Positions 52,465-61,901 of a stretch of DNA of 64,000 bases are shown one piece after another. The position numbers were made by a program, and so were the translations under genes. Under the pieces are notes generated by a model. That model saw only the letters and a list, made by a program, of their open reading frames with translations, was not told the origin of the DNA and did not search any database. Where the stretch lies: positions 1 to 64,000 of the forward strand of contig CAZSMK010000101.1 of NCBI GenBank assembly GCA_964608095.1, given 5' to 3'. The DNA is from CAZSMK01 sp964608095. Its GTDB lineage: Bacteria > Sumerlaeota > Sumerlaeia > MWCT01 > JAGHBZ01. Position 1 is the stretch's first letter. Every line of letters begins with the position of its first letter.

Positions 52465-53951
52465 TATGGCTTCTTCCCCGGCATCAGGGGGTTCTCAAGG
52501 GAGGATTCCCATTCGCTTCTCAGGGAATCGAGAAGTACTCTACGCCGTGTGGCAAGCCATCGCTCTTTGAGTAAATGCCGTGCCTCTTCAAACGTCATAA
52601 GCCTTGAGGGCTGCTCCTCTTCGAGTTTCGCCAGCCAGTATCCCTTCTGTGTCGCCATGGGAGGGCTCACTTCACCGGGTTCAAGCGCACCGAGCGTTGT
52701 ATCAACAAGAAAAGACGAAGGCATTTGAACCCATCCCATATCGCCACCCGAAGAGGCGGTTGCTGCAGCGGAATATGTCCGCGCCATTTCGGCAAAATCC
52801 GCGCCGGCAAGGAGTTCTTGGCGTAGCTCCCTGGCTCGATCACGCACTTCCCTGCGTTTCAACCATCCGCTCTTGGTCGGCTCGGTAGTCCAATCGTCAG
52901 AAGTAAGCAAAATCTCACGTGCCCGCCTTCGCGGATATATCTTGAAATTTTCTTTGCTCTCGTCATAGAGTAATTTCAAATCTTCTTCAGAGGGTTTCTC
53001 TTTCTCTGCAAGAGCTGCAATATATCGGTTCTCAAGGATGACATTCTCGAACCACCTGAGTTCGTCGCAAACATCCTCTTCTCTGCCCTTTGCAAACGTA
53101 GTCCAGGCTTTTTCAAATAAATCGGGCGATTGACGGACCTGTTTGACATCTTGAGACGCCAGAAAACTTATTGCCAGCGACCGAAGTTGTTCGGGCGAAA
53201 AATTCTGTTCTTGTGGTGGAATTCTACGCCGGACATACATGATATTCCAGCCGGAAGGGGTTCGCCACGGTCCACCGATAGTACCCGGTTCCGTCTGGCG
53301 AACATGCCGGGAAAAGGTAGGACCCTTGTCTTCCAGCGATATGACGTAAAGGTTCCCACCGTCATCGGAGCTGGGTGCATCGCTCCAGAGCCGCGCCATA
53401 GTCTCGAAATTTTCCGGTGTCAGGTGCTCCTTGACACGATACGCACGCGCCTCCTTTGCTTTTCGTTCTCTCTCGCTTCTTGCCTGCGAATCGTCAATAA
53501 ATATGTAGGAAACCTCGAACTTCTCAGGGATAGGTCGAGTCCAACCGAGTGACTCGGTAATGTGCATAATTGTAGCAGAAGTAGGATTTTCGCGGCACTC
53601 AAGCGCCTCCTTGAGGTAGACGTTTTGCACCATCCGCCTATGCCGTTCAATGGCAGCCTTATCTTTGTCGGTAAGTGAGTATCCTGCATCGCGGGCACGC
53701 TCCGCCAGCCACGCATCAAAACAAAAATCACGCTGCAACGTGTCTCCGAGGTCAGTCTTGGGAACCTCATCATATCGGCGAGGTGTGAGCCAGAAGGAGC
53801 TTGCGGCGCGCCACAGGGTCTCGCTTGAGGGGATATCGTCTTTGGACGCCGAGAAACCCGAGAAGGGGACGAAAAAAAAGGCTGCGAAACAACACGCCCG
53901 CAGCCCCTGTCTAAAAGCTTCTTTATCAAGCATTATTCGTATTGTGTCCAA
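52464..53951 (-). CDS. Exported double-parvulin (SurA/PrsA-like) isomerase
   Basis: After a signal peptide, a helical N-terminal domain is followed by two PPIC parvulin domains: KFEVSYIFIDDSQA with GTIGGPWRTPSGWNIMYV (residues about 145-255), and REILLTSDDWTTEP with SGGDMGWVQMPSS and GEVSPPMATQKGYWLAKL (residues about 340-465). This is the layout of SurA or PrsA chaperones that fold periplasmic or surface proteins. It overlaps the secreted protein gene before it by 19 bp and the TMTC-like gene after it by one base. All three are likely one transcript. Confidence 0.85.
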   Translation of the reverse strand: MDTIRIMLDKEAFRQGLRACCFAAFFFVPFSGFSASKDDIPSSETLWRAASSFWLTPRRYDEVPKTDLGDTLQRDFCFDAWLAERARDAGYSLTDKDKAAIERHRRMVQNVYLKEALECRENPTSATIMHITESLGWTRPIPEKFEVSYIFIDDSQARSERERKAKEARAYRVKEHLTPENFETMARLWSDAPSSDDGGNLYVISLEDKGPTFSRHVRQTEPGTIGGPWRTPSGWNIMYVRRRIPPQEQNFSPEQLRSLAISFLASQDVKQVRQSPDLFEKAWTTFAKGREEDVCDELRWFENVILENRYIAALAEKEKPSEEDLKLLYDESKENFKIYPRRRAREILLTSDDWTTEPTKSGWLKRREVRDRARELRQELLAGADFAEMARTYSAAATASSGGDMGWVQMPSSFLVDTTLGALEPGEVSPPMATQKGYWLAKLEEEQPSRLMTFEEARHLLKERWLATRRRVLLDSLRSEWESSLENPLMPGKKP

Positions 53952-54676
53952 TCCGGTACAGTGGTGTTGGAGACACAGCTGAAATCATCAACATACACGC
54001 TGCGCGTTCCGGCACCATCAATAAACTGACCGAAGCCGAACTGACCATCTATGAGGTTTGGCGCCTCGGTAGCCCATGTGATGGTTGCAGAATCGATCTG
54101 GGTAGTATCAACGTAGAAATCACCGGAAGTGCCGTTCACGCTTGCCTTGAAGGTATGCCATGCATCGCCGCCGGAGAAGAAGCTATCAGCTACAACGGTC
54201 TTCGCAAAACCACCTTCAACCATCTGAATCCTTACACGGTTGTAAGTATCTTCGTTATACTGTGCATGGAGCCGGAGATAATGACCCACATCCTGATCAA
54301 TATGTACGAGAAGTTGCTGATAGAGATAATCGTCCGGTTCAGCAGTGCCGCTGACCTGGGGAACAAAAAGTTTGCACTCTGCAGTATAATTGGCATCGGT
54401 AACGTCACCGGCTTTCCAACCATGAGATGCATAAGTCGGTGCATTGTACGTGGATTTACCGAAATAGCCGTCGCTTCCGCTCGGTGGATTAACCGTCACT
54501 GAGCGCCAGTCAACGTCCGACGTCACAACCGTAAGACTCCCGCCCGTGTTGAACCATTCTGACCAGCTGGTCGATGGACCACTTGAATCAAATGGATCGG
54601 AAAAGGGCAGGGCAGCCAGCGCAGTACCCGCAACACAAACAAGCAAAGCAATCATGATAACAAAAGTTACTCTCAT
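53933..54676 (-). CDS. Secreted concanavalin-like protein
   Basis: A signal peptide cleaved near ALAALPFSD is followed by a LamG/concanavalin-like beta-sandwich of about 215 residues: FSDPFDSSGP, YLRLHAQYNED, DFYVDTTQID, SVYVDDFSCVSN. There is no catalytic motif. AAGGAGGAAAG precedes the ATG. It is the first gene of the operon with the double parvulin and the TMTC-like protein. It could be a client of the chaperone and a target for glycosylation; this is inference. Confidence 0.7.
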   Translation of the reverse strand: MRVTFVIMIALLVCVAGTALAALPFSDPFDSSGPSTSWSEWFNTGGSLTVVTSDVDWRSVTVNPPSGSDGYFGKSTYNAPTYASHGWKAGDVTDANYTAECKLFVPQVSGTAEPDDYLYQQLLVHIDQDVGHYLRLHAQYNEDTYNRVRIQMVEGGFAKTVVADSFFSGGDAWHTFKASVNGTSGDFYVDTTQIDSATITWATEAPNLIDGQFGFGQFIDGAGTRSVYVDDFSCVSNTTVPDWTQYE

Positions 54677-55131
54677 CTTCTTTCCTCCTTCCTCTCTCTC
54701 TCTTCATAACCACCGCTGTGATTATAAATAACAGGTGAATTAAAAACGCAGAGTCCTTAATAAAAAGATTTTAAGAACTCCTGTCTTTCCTTCCTCACCT
54801 CCTTTAAACTGAGAGCAAAAAGCACTTTTACTCACAATTTATTCAAATCATTTATGCAGAATTCAATAATCGATTGCAAGAACTTTTTTATGTCACACGC
54901 AAAAAAAATATCAAAAATCGAGGCTTGATTCTTGATATAATTCTACTTTTCAGTTGGCACGATATATCCGATAATATTATTATTGCATGGCTGATGAAAA
55001 TTAAAACGGATTACTACTGCCGAATCGAATAAAGTTGTATCGTTATAGTAGGTGTTTTCACCTGTAATGTCAGCTGTTATGCACTGAACGTGCGTACTAT
55101 ATCCAGAGAATTTAAGGGCGGCAAACATGTT
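54677..55131. other. Divergent gap
   Basis: About 450 AT-rich bp between divergent genes. No open frame, repeat or clear promoter pair was recognised. The leftward frame at 54,943-55,128 has no support. Confidence 0.35.
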
Positions 55132-56088
55132 ATGGATGGAACAAAGATAAGATATTCTTTTCTGAAAATTCTTACCGGCTCGGATTTATCGAGGAGGCGT
55201 CTGCCGCTCATGTCGGCAGAGAGCGCTACAAATGGTCCCGTTCTATGGCTGACGGCATGTATTCACGGAGATGAAGTCGGCGGGATTGTCATCATCCAGG
55301 AGGTGTTCAAACGCATAAGGCACCGCCTGAGAAAGGGCATGGTGTATGCCTTCCCCCTGATGAATCCGCTGGGATTCGACACTACCTCGCGAAATATCAC
55401 CTTGAGTCGTGAAGATTTGAACCGTTCCTTTCCGGGAAATCCGAACGGAACGCTCGGCGAGCGCCTGGCGGAGCGTATATTCACTACCATTCTCGAGACC
55501 TCCCCTACCCTGGTGCTCGACCTTCACAACGATTGGATCAAATCCATTCCTTATGCCCTAATTGATAGAGATCCTGGAAAATCTTATCAGGAGACATACC
55601 AAAAGGCAAGGTCGATGCTGGCTGAAACGGGTTTCTGTGCAATCGAAGAGACCGAGGCGATTTCGCGGAGTTTTTCATATAACCTGCTGCTCAACAGTAT
55701 TCCTGCCATTACGCTGGAACTGGGTGAGCCTTATGTCGTAAACGAACGTAATATCATGTACGGGGTAAATTCAATATGGAACATAATGGCGCATCTTGGC
55801 ATGATTGAACCTCAAGAGGAACCTTTTCGCTATCCTCTGCCTGAAGAATATGGTGGAGGCAAAATTCTTAAATATTTTGACAAGCCCTACAGTTCAAAAT
55901 CCGGCATTATCCGGTTTATGGCAAAGCCGGGCGACGTGGTCAAAAAGGGACAGCCGCTTGGCCGAATCGTGAACGCGTTTGGGAAATTACAGGAAACCGT
56001 AATCGCGTTAGAGGATGCGATTGTGCTCGGACATTCCGACTCCTCCGTTGTTTTCCCGGGCATGCCGGTGATGGCATTCGGCACATAA
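55132..56088 (+). CDS. AstE/AspA family zinc deacylase
   Basis: The protein belongs to the succinylglutamate desuccinylase/aspartoacylase family of zinc carboxypeptidase-fold enzymes. Visible: ACIHGDEVGG (zinc ligands His and Glu), PLMNPLGFDTTSRN, SREDLNRSFPGNPNG, and DLHND with the third zinc ligand His. Later part has a barrel-like domain (IRFMAKPGDVVKKGQPLG), as in many AstE-like proteins. The ATG at 55132 is preferred; a GTG at 55090 is in frame. The substrate may be an acyl-amino acid or a compatible-solute derivative; context gives no hint. Confidence 0.82.
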   Translation: MDGTKIRYSFLKILTGSDLSRRRLPLMSAESATNGPVLWLTACIHGDEVGGIVIIQEVFKRIRHRLRKGMVYAFPLMNPLGFDTTSRNITLSREDLNRSFPGNPNGTLGERLAERIFTTILETSPTLVLDLHNDWIKSIPYALIDRDPGKSYQETYQKARSMLAETGFCAIEETEAISRSFSYNLLLNSIPAITLELGEPYVVNERNIMYGVNSIWNIMAHLGMIEPQEEPFRYPLPEEYGGGKILKYFDKPYSSKSGIIRFMAKPGDVVKKGQPLGRIVNAFGKLQETVIALEDAIVLGHSDSSVVFPGMPVMAFGT

Positions 56089-56096
56089 TAAAATAA

Positions 56097-56111
56097 CGGG
56101 GTCAGACCTTC
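56097..56111. repeat. Partial GGGGTCAGACC repeat
   Basis: CGGGGTCAGACCTTC lies just behind the AstE-like gene and shares the left arm and centre of the palindrome at 162-176. Confidence 0.35.
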
Positions 56112-56260
56112 AGTTTACAGTTTTGGTATTAACTCTTCTGTTAATATATTTCCCACGAGTGTACTGCTGCCCGACAATTTACCCTGCGGTACGCTTAAAA
56201 AGAAGTTTTATGAATTGCGTTTTTATTTGTCTTTTTTTTACGGAATAAGAAAATGCGGTG

Positions 56261-56292
56261 GCAAAGCGCGTACCCTGTGGGTATGCCCTCAC
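56261..56292. repeat. Dispersed 32-bp palindromic repeat, copy 2
   Basis: The core GCGTACCC-TGT-GGGTATGC forms a hairpin with one G-T pair. Its 32 bases match the reverse complement of 24451-24482 at 27 positions. It sits in the gap between two convergent genes, as expected for a dispersed intergenic element. Confidence 0.6.
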
Positions 56293-56313
56293 AAGCCTGC
56301 GCTTGTCCGGTGT

Positions 56314-57597
56314 TTACGGTTTGATTCCGGGTGAACCATCACGATCAAAAGGTGAATAGTACGGTCCCTGCTCTTTTCCTTCAAGTTTGAGCAGGGCAAT
56401 CAGGGCATAAGCTGAGGTTCGTATATTGAGTGTAGTACGTTTTCCCGACTCCCATCCCGGTCCGTAGCCATAAAATCCACCATAGACTTTTTCGTTTTCC
56501 TTCGAGAGTTCCTGCTGCGTGACGAGATACGTTCCGGCTTTCACCGCCGCTTTGAGATACTCCTCTTTTTTGGTTATCATGTACAGGTCGACAAGGAAGT
56601 TAGGAGCAGTCGCGGCGGCGGGTGGTACGTCTGGTGTGCCGAAGCCACCGTCCTCTCGCTGCTCTGAGATGAGCCAGCGGGCATAGGCTTCCGCGCGCTT
56701 TAAATAGCGACTATCCTTATACATACAATAGCCATCGAGCAGACTTATAGACATGAAATCATCGTTGTGCCGATGCATCTTCTGCATACCGTCGAATGTT
56801 TTACCATCTTCAATATAGTTGCCTGTGTCGGCATCATAGATAACGCGTACTCGCCCGTCGGGCATAATAAATTTTTCCATGGCGTAATCGAGAATAAATT
56901 TCATGCCCCGCTCGTTATAGGTGGCATCGCCCGTCACGCGGTAGTAATCGAAGAAGTATGCGGCGTCGCCGCCGTGAAACGAGCCCTGTAGATAATCCGG
57001 CTGCCGTTCGTTGAAATAAAACGACCACGCGGGCCATCCACGGTCCATTGCCTCGTGCGTAAACCAGCGGTTGAAGAGCTTGACGCTATCGAGATAACGT
57101 TCGTCCCCGGTCTCTTGATAAAGCCAGAGCAACGCCCATGCGGCAGTAAGCCCGTCACGGGGATGACACCACGTGCTTTGCGGCGTATCCTCACGAAACG
57201 CACCGTAAAAACGGGGGTTGCGCGGATCAACTATCTGGAGCGTCAACAGGTATTGACCAGCCCGTTTAGCAGCCTCCAGATATTTCTCATCTCCGCTTCG
57301 GTGGTACATCATGAGCAATCCCATGCTTGCCGCACCAATCATCCAATCGCTTGCAAATGTCGTGCCGTCAGGTTTCGTCACATCAACTGTGGCAATAAAC
57401 CTCCCGTGGTTGGCATCGTAACCGTTCGTTACCTGGTTATGCACGAGCCAATCCGCTACCTTGACCGCCGATGTAGAGAACTGTTTCTTGAGCTCATCGG
57501 TTATTATTTGTTCGTTCATTGTCCCTTCATTCCCTGAAGAATTACCGACTTGAAAAAATAAAACAGCCATACTTACACACAATACAAACTTTTTCAT
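56314..57597 (-). CDS. Secreted alpha/alpha-toroid glycan enzyme
   Basis: A signal peptide at residues 1-23 follows the ATG at 57597 (AAGGA upstream). The mature part is a six-hairpin alpha/alpha toroid with repeated helices: WLVHNQVTNGYD, GDEKYLEAAKRAGQYLL, GDERYLDSVKLFNRWF, GDATYNERGMKFILDYA, DSRYLKRAEAYARWLI, KEEYLKAAVKAGTYLV. Charged and aromatic residues in GWPAWSFYFNER could line a sugar site. This fold includes unsaturated glucuronyl hydrolases, lyases, arabinofuranosidases and epimerases; I cannot choose. It stands 100 bp from the permease gene and likely works with the ABC transporter. Confidence 0.7.
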   Translation of the reverse strand: MKKFVLCVSMAVLFFQVGNSSGNEGTMNEQIITDELKKQFSTSAVKVADWLVHNQVTNGYDANHGRFIATVDVTKPDGTTFASDWMIGAASMGLLMMYHRSGDEKYLEAAKRAGQYLLTLQIVDPRNPRFYGAFREDTPQSTWCHPRDGLTAAWALLWLYQETGDERYLDSVKLFNRWFTHEAMDRGWPAWSFYFNERQPDYLQGSFHGGDAAYFFDYYRVTGDATYNERGMKFILDYAMEKFIMPDGRVRVIYDADTGNYIEDGKTFDGMQKMHRHNDDFMSISLLDGYCMYKDSRYLKRAEAYARWLISEQREDGGFGTPDVPPAAATAPNFLVDLYMITKKEEYLKAAVKAGTYLVTQQELSKENEKVYGGFYGYGPGWESGKRTTLNIRTSAYALIALLKLEGKEQGPYYSPFDRDGSPGIKP

Positions 57598-57695
57598 GTC
57601 CTTGGCTCTCTCAAAGATTTCCATCAACAAAGTGAATAGCATTTCAATTTTTCTTGAGAAAGGCACATCTTGTCAACTCTTCGTGTCGCTCTACC

Positions 57696-58535
57696 CTATC
57701 CCTTCAATCCTGTCAGAGATATTCCTTCGATAAAGCTGCGTTGCGTCAGGAAGAAAAGGATGATAACAGGCATGATTACGAGGGTGGATGCTGCAAGCAG
57801 GAGGTTCCACTCGGTGCCGCCATGCTGGCTCTGGAAGAACTGCAAACCAACTGCAAGGGTAAAGGTTCGCTGGTCGGGCAGGTAAATAAGGGGACCGAGA
57901 AAATCGTTCCAGCTTGCCATAAACTGAAAGAGCGCGACGACCAACAACGCGGGTTTGGCTAAGGGGAGGATAATCTGCCAGTAAATCCTGAATTCACTTG
58001 CGCCATCGACGTGTGCCGCCTCGGTAAGGTCATGGGGTATGGTCATGAAGAATTGCCGCAAGAGGAAGATGCTGAACGCGCCGCCGAAAAAGGTCGGTAT
58101 CCAGAGCGGTTTGAATGAGCCGACCCATCCGTATGTTCTGAACAAATGGTACAGCGGTATCATGACCACGGGAAAGGGGATCATCATGGTTGTCAAGGTG
58201 ATGAAGAAAAAGGTATTACGTCCGCGCCAGCGGATTCTTGAAAAGCCATAGGCAACGAGCGAACTCGACAGCACTATGCCGACCACCGACAGAATGCAAA
58301 TATACAGGGTATTGCTTGCGTAAAGCGAAAAGGTAAAGTTCTCGTAATTCATGCACTTTATAAAGTTAGTGAAGAGCAGGGGCGTAGTAAAGAGGCGCGG
58401 CGGCAGGCTCATGGTTTTCTCGATCGGTTTCAGCGCGGTGGAGACCATCCACATAAAGGGAAACAGAAAAAGAAATCCCAGCGTAACCAGGATTCCGTAA
58501 ATAAGCATCTTCTTTAAAAAGCCTGTTCCCTTCAT
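57696..58535 (-). CDS. Sugar ABC transporter permease (MalG/UgpE-like)
   Basis: This 279-residue permease has six helices and the EAA loop AAHVDGASEFRIYWQIILPL between them, which contacts the ATPase. It resembles MalG/UgpE inner-membrane components for di- and oligosaccharides. It is the last of three leftward transporter genes, preceded by the MalF-like permease by 25 bp. No ATP-binding gene is present, so a shared MsmX/UgpC-type ATPase encoded elsewhere is inferred. Confidence 0.9.
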   Translation of the reverse strand: MKGTGFLKKMLIYGILVTLGFLFLFPFMWMVSTALKPIEKTMSLPPRLFTTPLLFTNFIKCMNYENFTFSLYASNTLYICILSVVGIVLSSSLVAYGFSRIRWRGRNTFFFITLTTMMIPFPVVMIPLYHLFRTYGWVGSFKPLWIPTFFGGAFSIFLLRQFFMTIPHDLTEAAHVDGASEFRIYWQIILPLAKPALLVVALFQFMASWNDFLGPLIYLPDQRTFTLAVGLQFFQSQHGGTEWNLLLAASTLVIMPVIILFFLTQRSFIEGISLTGLKG

Positions 58536-58560
58536 AGTTTCCGATACCTTATCAATGTTC

Positions 58561-59460
58561 CTATTCCGCTGCGTAATATATATGTTTTCTGCTGATGCGA
58601 GTCACGAAGAGCGTCAGCCCTAAAATGAGAAGAAACATGATCCATGCAAGCGCGGATGCGTAGCCCATTTTCAAATATTTAAATGCGTTGTCATAGATAT
58701 ACATGGCAAAGAAATACGTGGAGTTCGCCGGACCTCGACCGAACATGACAAAGGGCACCGCAAAAATCTGAAGCGTGCCAATGATGCCTATGATGAGATT
58801 GAAATAAATAACGGGCGATATCATAGGAAGCGTGATGGTGATAAATTTCTGTAGCGATGATGCTCCGTCAATCTCGGCGGCTTCGTACAGATGAGTCGGG
58901 ACTTCCTGCAGCGCGGCAAGATAAATGACAATACTTCCGCCTATTCCCCATAATGCGGTTATTATCAAGGCAGGTTTAGTCCATAGCGGATCGCCCATCC
59001 AGTTTGGTGGCTTGACTCCCACAGGCGATAGTATCTTTTCGAGGAAAAAGTTCAACACACCGTATTGCCCATTGAATATCCACTGCCACAGGATTGCAAG
59101 TGCCACCAACGGCACCAGCGAGGGAAGGAAAAACACGGTTCGTAATATCGAGCGAAACCGCAGCGATTGGTTGAGAAGTGTCGCGATAGTCACAGAAAGG
59201 ATCATCATCAGGGGAAGGGCGAATATACTATAGAAAACCGTATTATAGACCGTGATCCAGAAAAGATTGTCTTGAAACAGGTCGATATAATTTTGTCCTC
59301 CGATGTATACAGGCGGCAGCAGGACGTTGAAATTCGTCAAACTAAAATAGAAGCTTGCAAGAATCGGATAGAGTAAAAAAAGGAGAAAGCCCAGAATCCA
59401 CGGGCTGGTAAAGGCAAGTCCTTTCATGATGTTGCGTTTTTCTTTTCGAGTCAATGCCAT
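58561..59460 (-). CDS. Sugar ABC transporter permease (MalF/UgpA-like)
   Basis: This 299-residue permease has six helices and the EAA loop EAAEIDGASSLQKFITITLP. It belongs to the binding-protein-dependent sugar uptake group. AGGTGAGGG precedes the ATG. It lies 45 bp behind the binding-protein gene. Confidence 0.9.
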   Translation of the reverse strand: MALTRKEKRNIMKGLAFTSPWILGFLLFLLYPILASFYFSLTNFNVLLPPVYIGGQNYIDLFQDNLFWITVYNTVFYSIFALPLMMILSVTIATLLNQSLRFRSILRTVFFLPSLVPLVALAILWQWIFNGQYGVLNFFLEKILSPVGVKPPNWMGDPLWTKPALIITALWGIGGSIVIYLAALQEVPTHLYEAAEIDGASSLQKFITITLPMISPVIYFNLIIGIIGTLQIFAVPFVMFGRGPANSTYFFAMYIYDNAFKYLKMGYASALAWIMFLLILGLTLFVTRISRKHIYYAAE

Positions 59461-59505
59461 AAGGATACCCTCACCTAATATCCTGCATACTGAGTTTGTC
59501 GACGG

Positions 59506-60912
59506 TTATGATTTCTGATTTCGCCCCTCATTAGCCTCTCTTTTCTTTATTATAGCGAGCTGCTTCTGCCACTCTGCATTGATTTTTTCCTGTACCGCGT
59601 TCAAGGCTTCCCGCGGTGTCTTTTTCAACAGCCAGATCTCGGTATATGCGCTCATAATCTCATCGTACATCTCGCTCCACACAGGAAGCATGGGATAATA
59701 CGTCGCATCAGGACTGGTGGCAAGCCTGTAAAATAATTTGATGTTCGGATTGGGATGGGTATCCCAGAATTCCTGACTTACAGTTCGAAGCGGGGTAAAT
59801 TTTCGATGATCGAGACAGAGTTGTTCGAGATTTTCCTGTTTCTGAACAAACGCAAGAAACTCGAACGCCTCGCGGGGATGCCGCGCATTCGATGGAATGA
59901 CAAGGATGTCGGTTTCTACCATCGAGACATCTTCCAGACCCGGTATTGCAGAAGGAAACGGAGCCACACCATACTCGAAGTCCGGTTTATATTTTTCGAT
60001 AAAATTATGCATCCAGACACCCTGCAGTTCCATGGCTACGAGCGACGACAAAAAGGGATTTTGCGGTGACGAAAAGGTTCCGAATCCGCTCTTGAAGTTT
60101 TGAAGCGTCATGACACCGTATTTTTTTGCGTAGCTTTGCACCCATTCGAGCGCCTTGATATACGCCTCCGAGTTGATAGTCGGTGTCTCCTTGCGGTCCC
60201 AGATATCGCCCCCGAACCATGCCCCCCAGATGGTGGGCCACCAGCCCGGTATGGAGGGCGAGAAGCCGATAACCTTCATCCGTCCCTGCTCGTCATACTG
60301 CGTGAGCTGCTCAGCCATACGATCAAGTTCCTGAAGTGTCCGGGGTGGTCGGTCGGGATCGAGCCCGGCTTCGCGGAACAATTTTTTGTTATAATGAAGA
60401 GCAAGCGACGACGACGTGGTCGGCAATGCATACAAATGCCCGCGATAGGTGAGCATTTTCCAAAATATGGGCAGATAATCCTCTTCTCGGATACCGTATT
60501 CATGGGCAAGTTCATCCAGGCTCATCAGCGCGCCCTTCTCAGCGTATGAGGGGATACTGACATAAAAAATCGACGAAATATCAGGCGGATTGTTACCCGA
60601 GACTGACACCAGAAAACGCTGATTCACTTCGCTGATAGTCTGCTTGTTTACCCAGATTTTGTCCTGGGATTCATTGAACTTATCAACCAATCGCTGCATC
60701 GCCGCGCCTTCAAAACCCGTCCACTGCTCCCAATAATCAACCTTAATCCTACCCTTGTAGGTATCCGCGCGATAGACCGATGGCAAAAAGTCTATCATGA
60801 GGCGAGGAAGCATGACGGATATAAATACCCAAATTCCTATGACAGCGAGAAAAGGATAGTACCATCGCCCCAGAATGAATGTCCTCTTTCTACCTGTATT
60901 GGAAATTTCCAT
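59506..60912 (-). CDS. Membrane-anchored sugar-binding protein
   Basis: A family 1 extracellular solute-binding protein of 468 residues. The N-terminal segment (residues about 16-40) is one hydrophobic helix that may act as an uncleaved anchor. The mature part has SBP_bac_1 features: KVDYWEQWTGFEGAAMQRLVDKFNES, then QRFLVSVSGNNPPDI and AFEFLAFVQKQENLEQLC. First gene of the uptake operon with two permeases and an alpha/alpha-toroid enzyme after them. Confidence 0.88.
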   Translation of the reverse strand: MEISNTGRKRTFILGRWYYPFLAVIGIWVFISVMLPRLMIDFLPSVYRADTYKGRIKVDYWEQWTGFEGAAMQRLVDKFNESQDKIWVNKQTISEVNQRFLVSVSGNNPPDISSIFYVSIPSYAEKGALMSLDELAHEYGIREEDYLPIFWKMLTYRGHLYALPTTSSSLALHYNKKLFREAGLDPDRPPRTLQELDRMAEQLTQYDEQGRMKVIGFSPSIPGWWPTIWGAWFGGDIWDRKETPTINSEAYIKALEWVQSYAKKYGVMTLQNFKSGFGTFSSPQNPFLSSLVAMELQGVWMHNFIEKYKPDFEYGVAPFPSAIPGLEDVSMVETDILVIPSNARHPREAFEFLAFVQKQENLEQLCLDHRKFTPLRTVSQEFWDTHPNPNIKLFYRLATSPDATYYPMLPVWSEMYDEIMSAYTEIWLLKKTPREALNAVQEKINAEWQKQLAIIKKREANEGRNQKS

Positions 60913-61055
60913 CCCTGATTAACGAATCTCCTTTGCCCTTATAAAGTATTCATTCTTAGAATTTAGACACATTCATTCAATAGATAACTTCATAACGCAG
61001 AGGAAAAAAACTACTTGCTGGTTTGAAACATGCAGGGGGCGAAAAAAAGCTGAAA

Positions 61056-61083
61056 AAGAAGTGCAAACTTTAAGGCTTGACCC
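61056..61083. repeat. Left 28-bp inverted repeat around the PH gene
   Basis: The 28 bases here match the reverse complement of 61776-61803 at 26 positions, with a shared core AGTGCAAACTTTAAGG. The pair bounds a 748-bp unit with one gene. A 14-base part (GTCGAACCTTAAAG) also occurs at 6382-6395. Confidence 0.65.
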
Positions 61084-61105
61084 GGAACTTAATTTCTTTT
61101 ATGCT
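61077..61105 (+). promoter_or_regulatory. Promoter TTGACC-17-TATGCT from the left repeat
   Basis: TTGACC lies within the left inverted repeat and is separated by 17 bp from TATGCT outside it, 37 bp upstream of the PH-protein ATG. The repeat may thus supply the -35 box. Confidence 0.45.
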
Positions 61106-61141
61106 GCGATTTTTGAATACAATAAAAGGGGTAATGTACTT

Positions 61142-61648
61142 ATGAATAGTGCAACAAGGTTCAGCGCTCCATGGGGTGGACAATTGAAGGCGTTGACAGC
61201 ATTTGCTGTTCTTCTTCTTGTCGGCATCGCCATAATCGGCATTGCTATGATGCCGGAGGAACAAAAAGTAGTGTGGATTGTGTCAATGATTGTACTGCCG
61301 TTGGCTATTCTCGCTATTAGCGCTTTGTTTACCATTCGTGGGTATCAAATCACTCGCGACACGCTCTATATCCAGCGCTTGATATGGAACACTGCGATTG
61401 ATCTCGAGAACCTTGAAGAGGTTGTATACAACCCAGACGCCATGAAAAAGTCAATACGCACTTTTGGAAATGGAGGGATGTTTGCGTTCTGCGGAATGTT
61501 CTGGAACAAGAAACTGGGGAAATACCGTGTGTTTGGCACAGATTTAAAATCGGCTGTAGTATTGAAATTAAAAAAACGTATCGTGGTCATCACACCGGAA
61601 AGTCCCGATCAGTTCGTTGCACGTATCAAGGATATGAGAGGTATGTGA
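61142..61648 (+). CDS. Membrane protein with bacterial PH domain
   Basis: The 168-residue protein has two N-terminal helices (ALTAFAVLLLVGIAIIGIAM, then VSMIVLPLAILAISALFTIR) and a PH-like domain with GYQITRDTLYIQRLIWNT and KLKKRIVVITPESPDQF. The ATG at 61142 has AAAAGGGG upstream; earlier codons (from 61061) overlap the repeat and are unlikely to be translated. Bacterial PH-like proteins of this type bind membranes or partners; function unknown. The gene is bounded by 28-bp inverted repeats. Confidence 0.7.
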   Translation: MNSATRFSAPWGGQLKALTAFAVLLLVGIAIIGIAMMPEEQKVVWIVSMIVLPLAILAISALFTIRGYQITRDTLYIQRLIWNTAIDLENLEEVVYNPDAMKKSIRTFGNGGMFAFCGMFWNKKLGKYRVFGTDLKSAVVLKLKKRIVVITPESPDQFVARIKDMRGM

Positions 61649-61775
61649 GAAAATCTTTTATGCGCTGCAGTAAAGTGGAAAGAATCATCGGCGCTTCAGA
61701 TTCTCCTTTCGACCATAGAGCATTAGAACATGTAAAAATGCCTGTTAAGATTGTAAGAAACCACAATAATTTGGG

Positions 61776-61803
61776 GGGTCGAACCTTAAAGTTTGCACTT
61801 CTT
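61776..61803. repeat. Right 28-bp inverted repeat around the PH gene
   Basis: Partner of 61056-61083 on the other strand (two mismatches). It lies about 100 bp before the next gene. Confidence 0.65.
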
Positions 61804-61901
61804 GTTTCTTTCACTATCTCTGAAAATCTGAAAAGATTTAGTGTCAACAAGAACAAGGACCATAAAGTCAAATAATACGGAGTCCCAAAAAAGAAGGGAT
61901 T

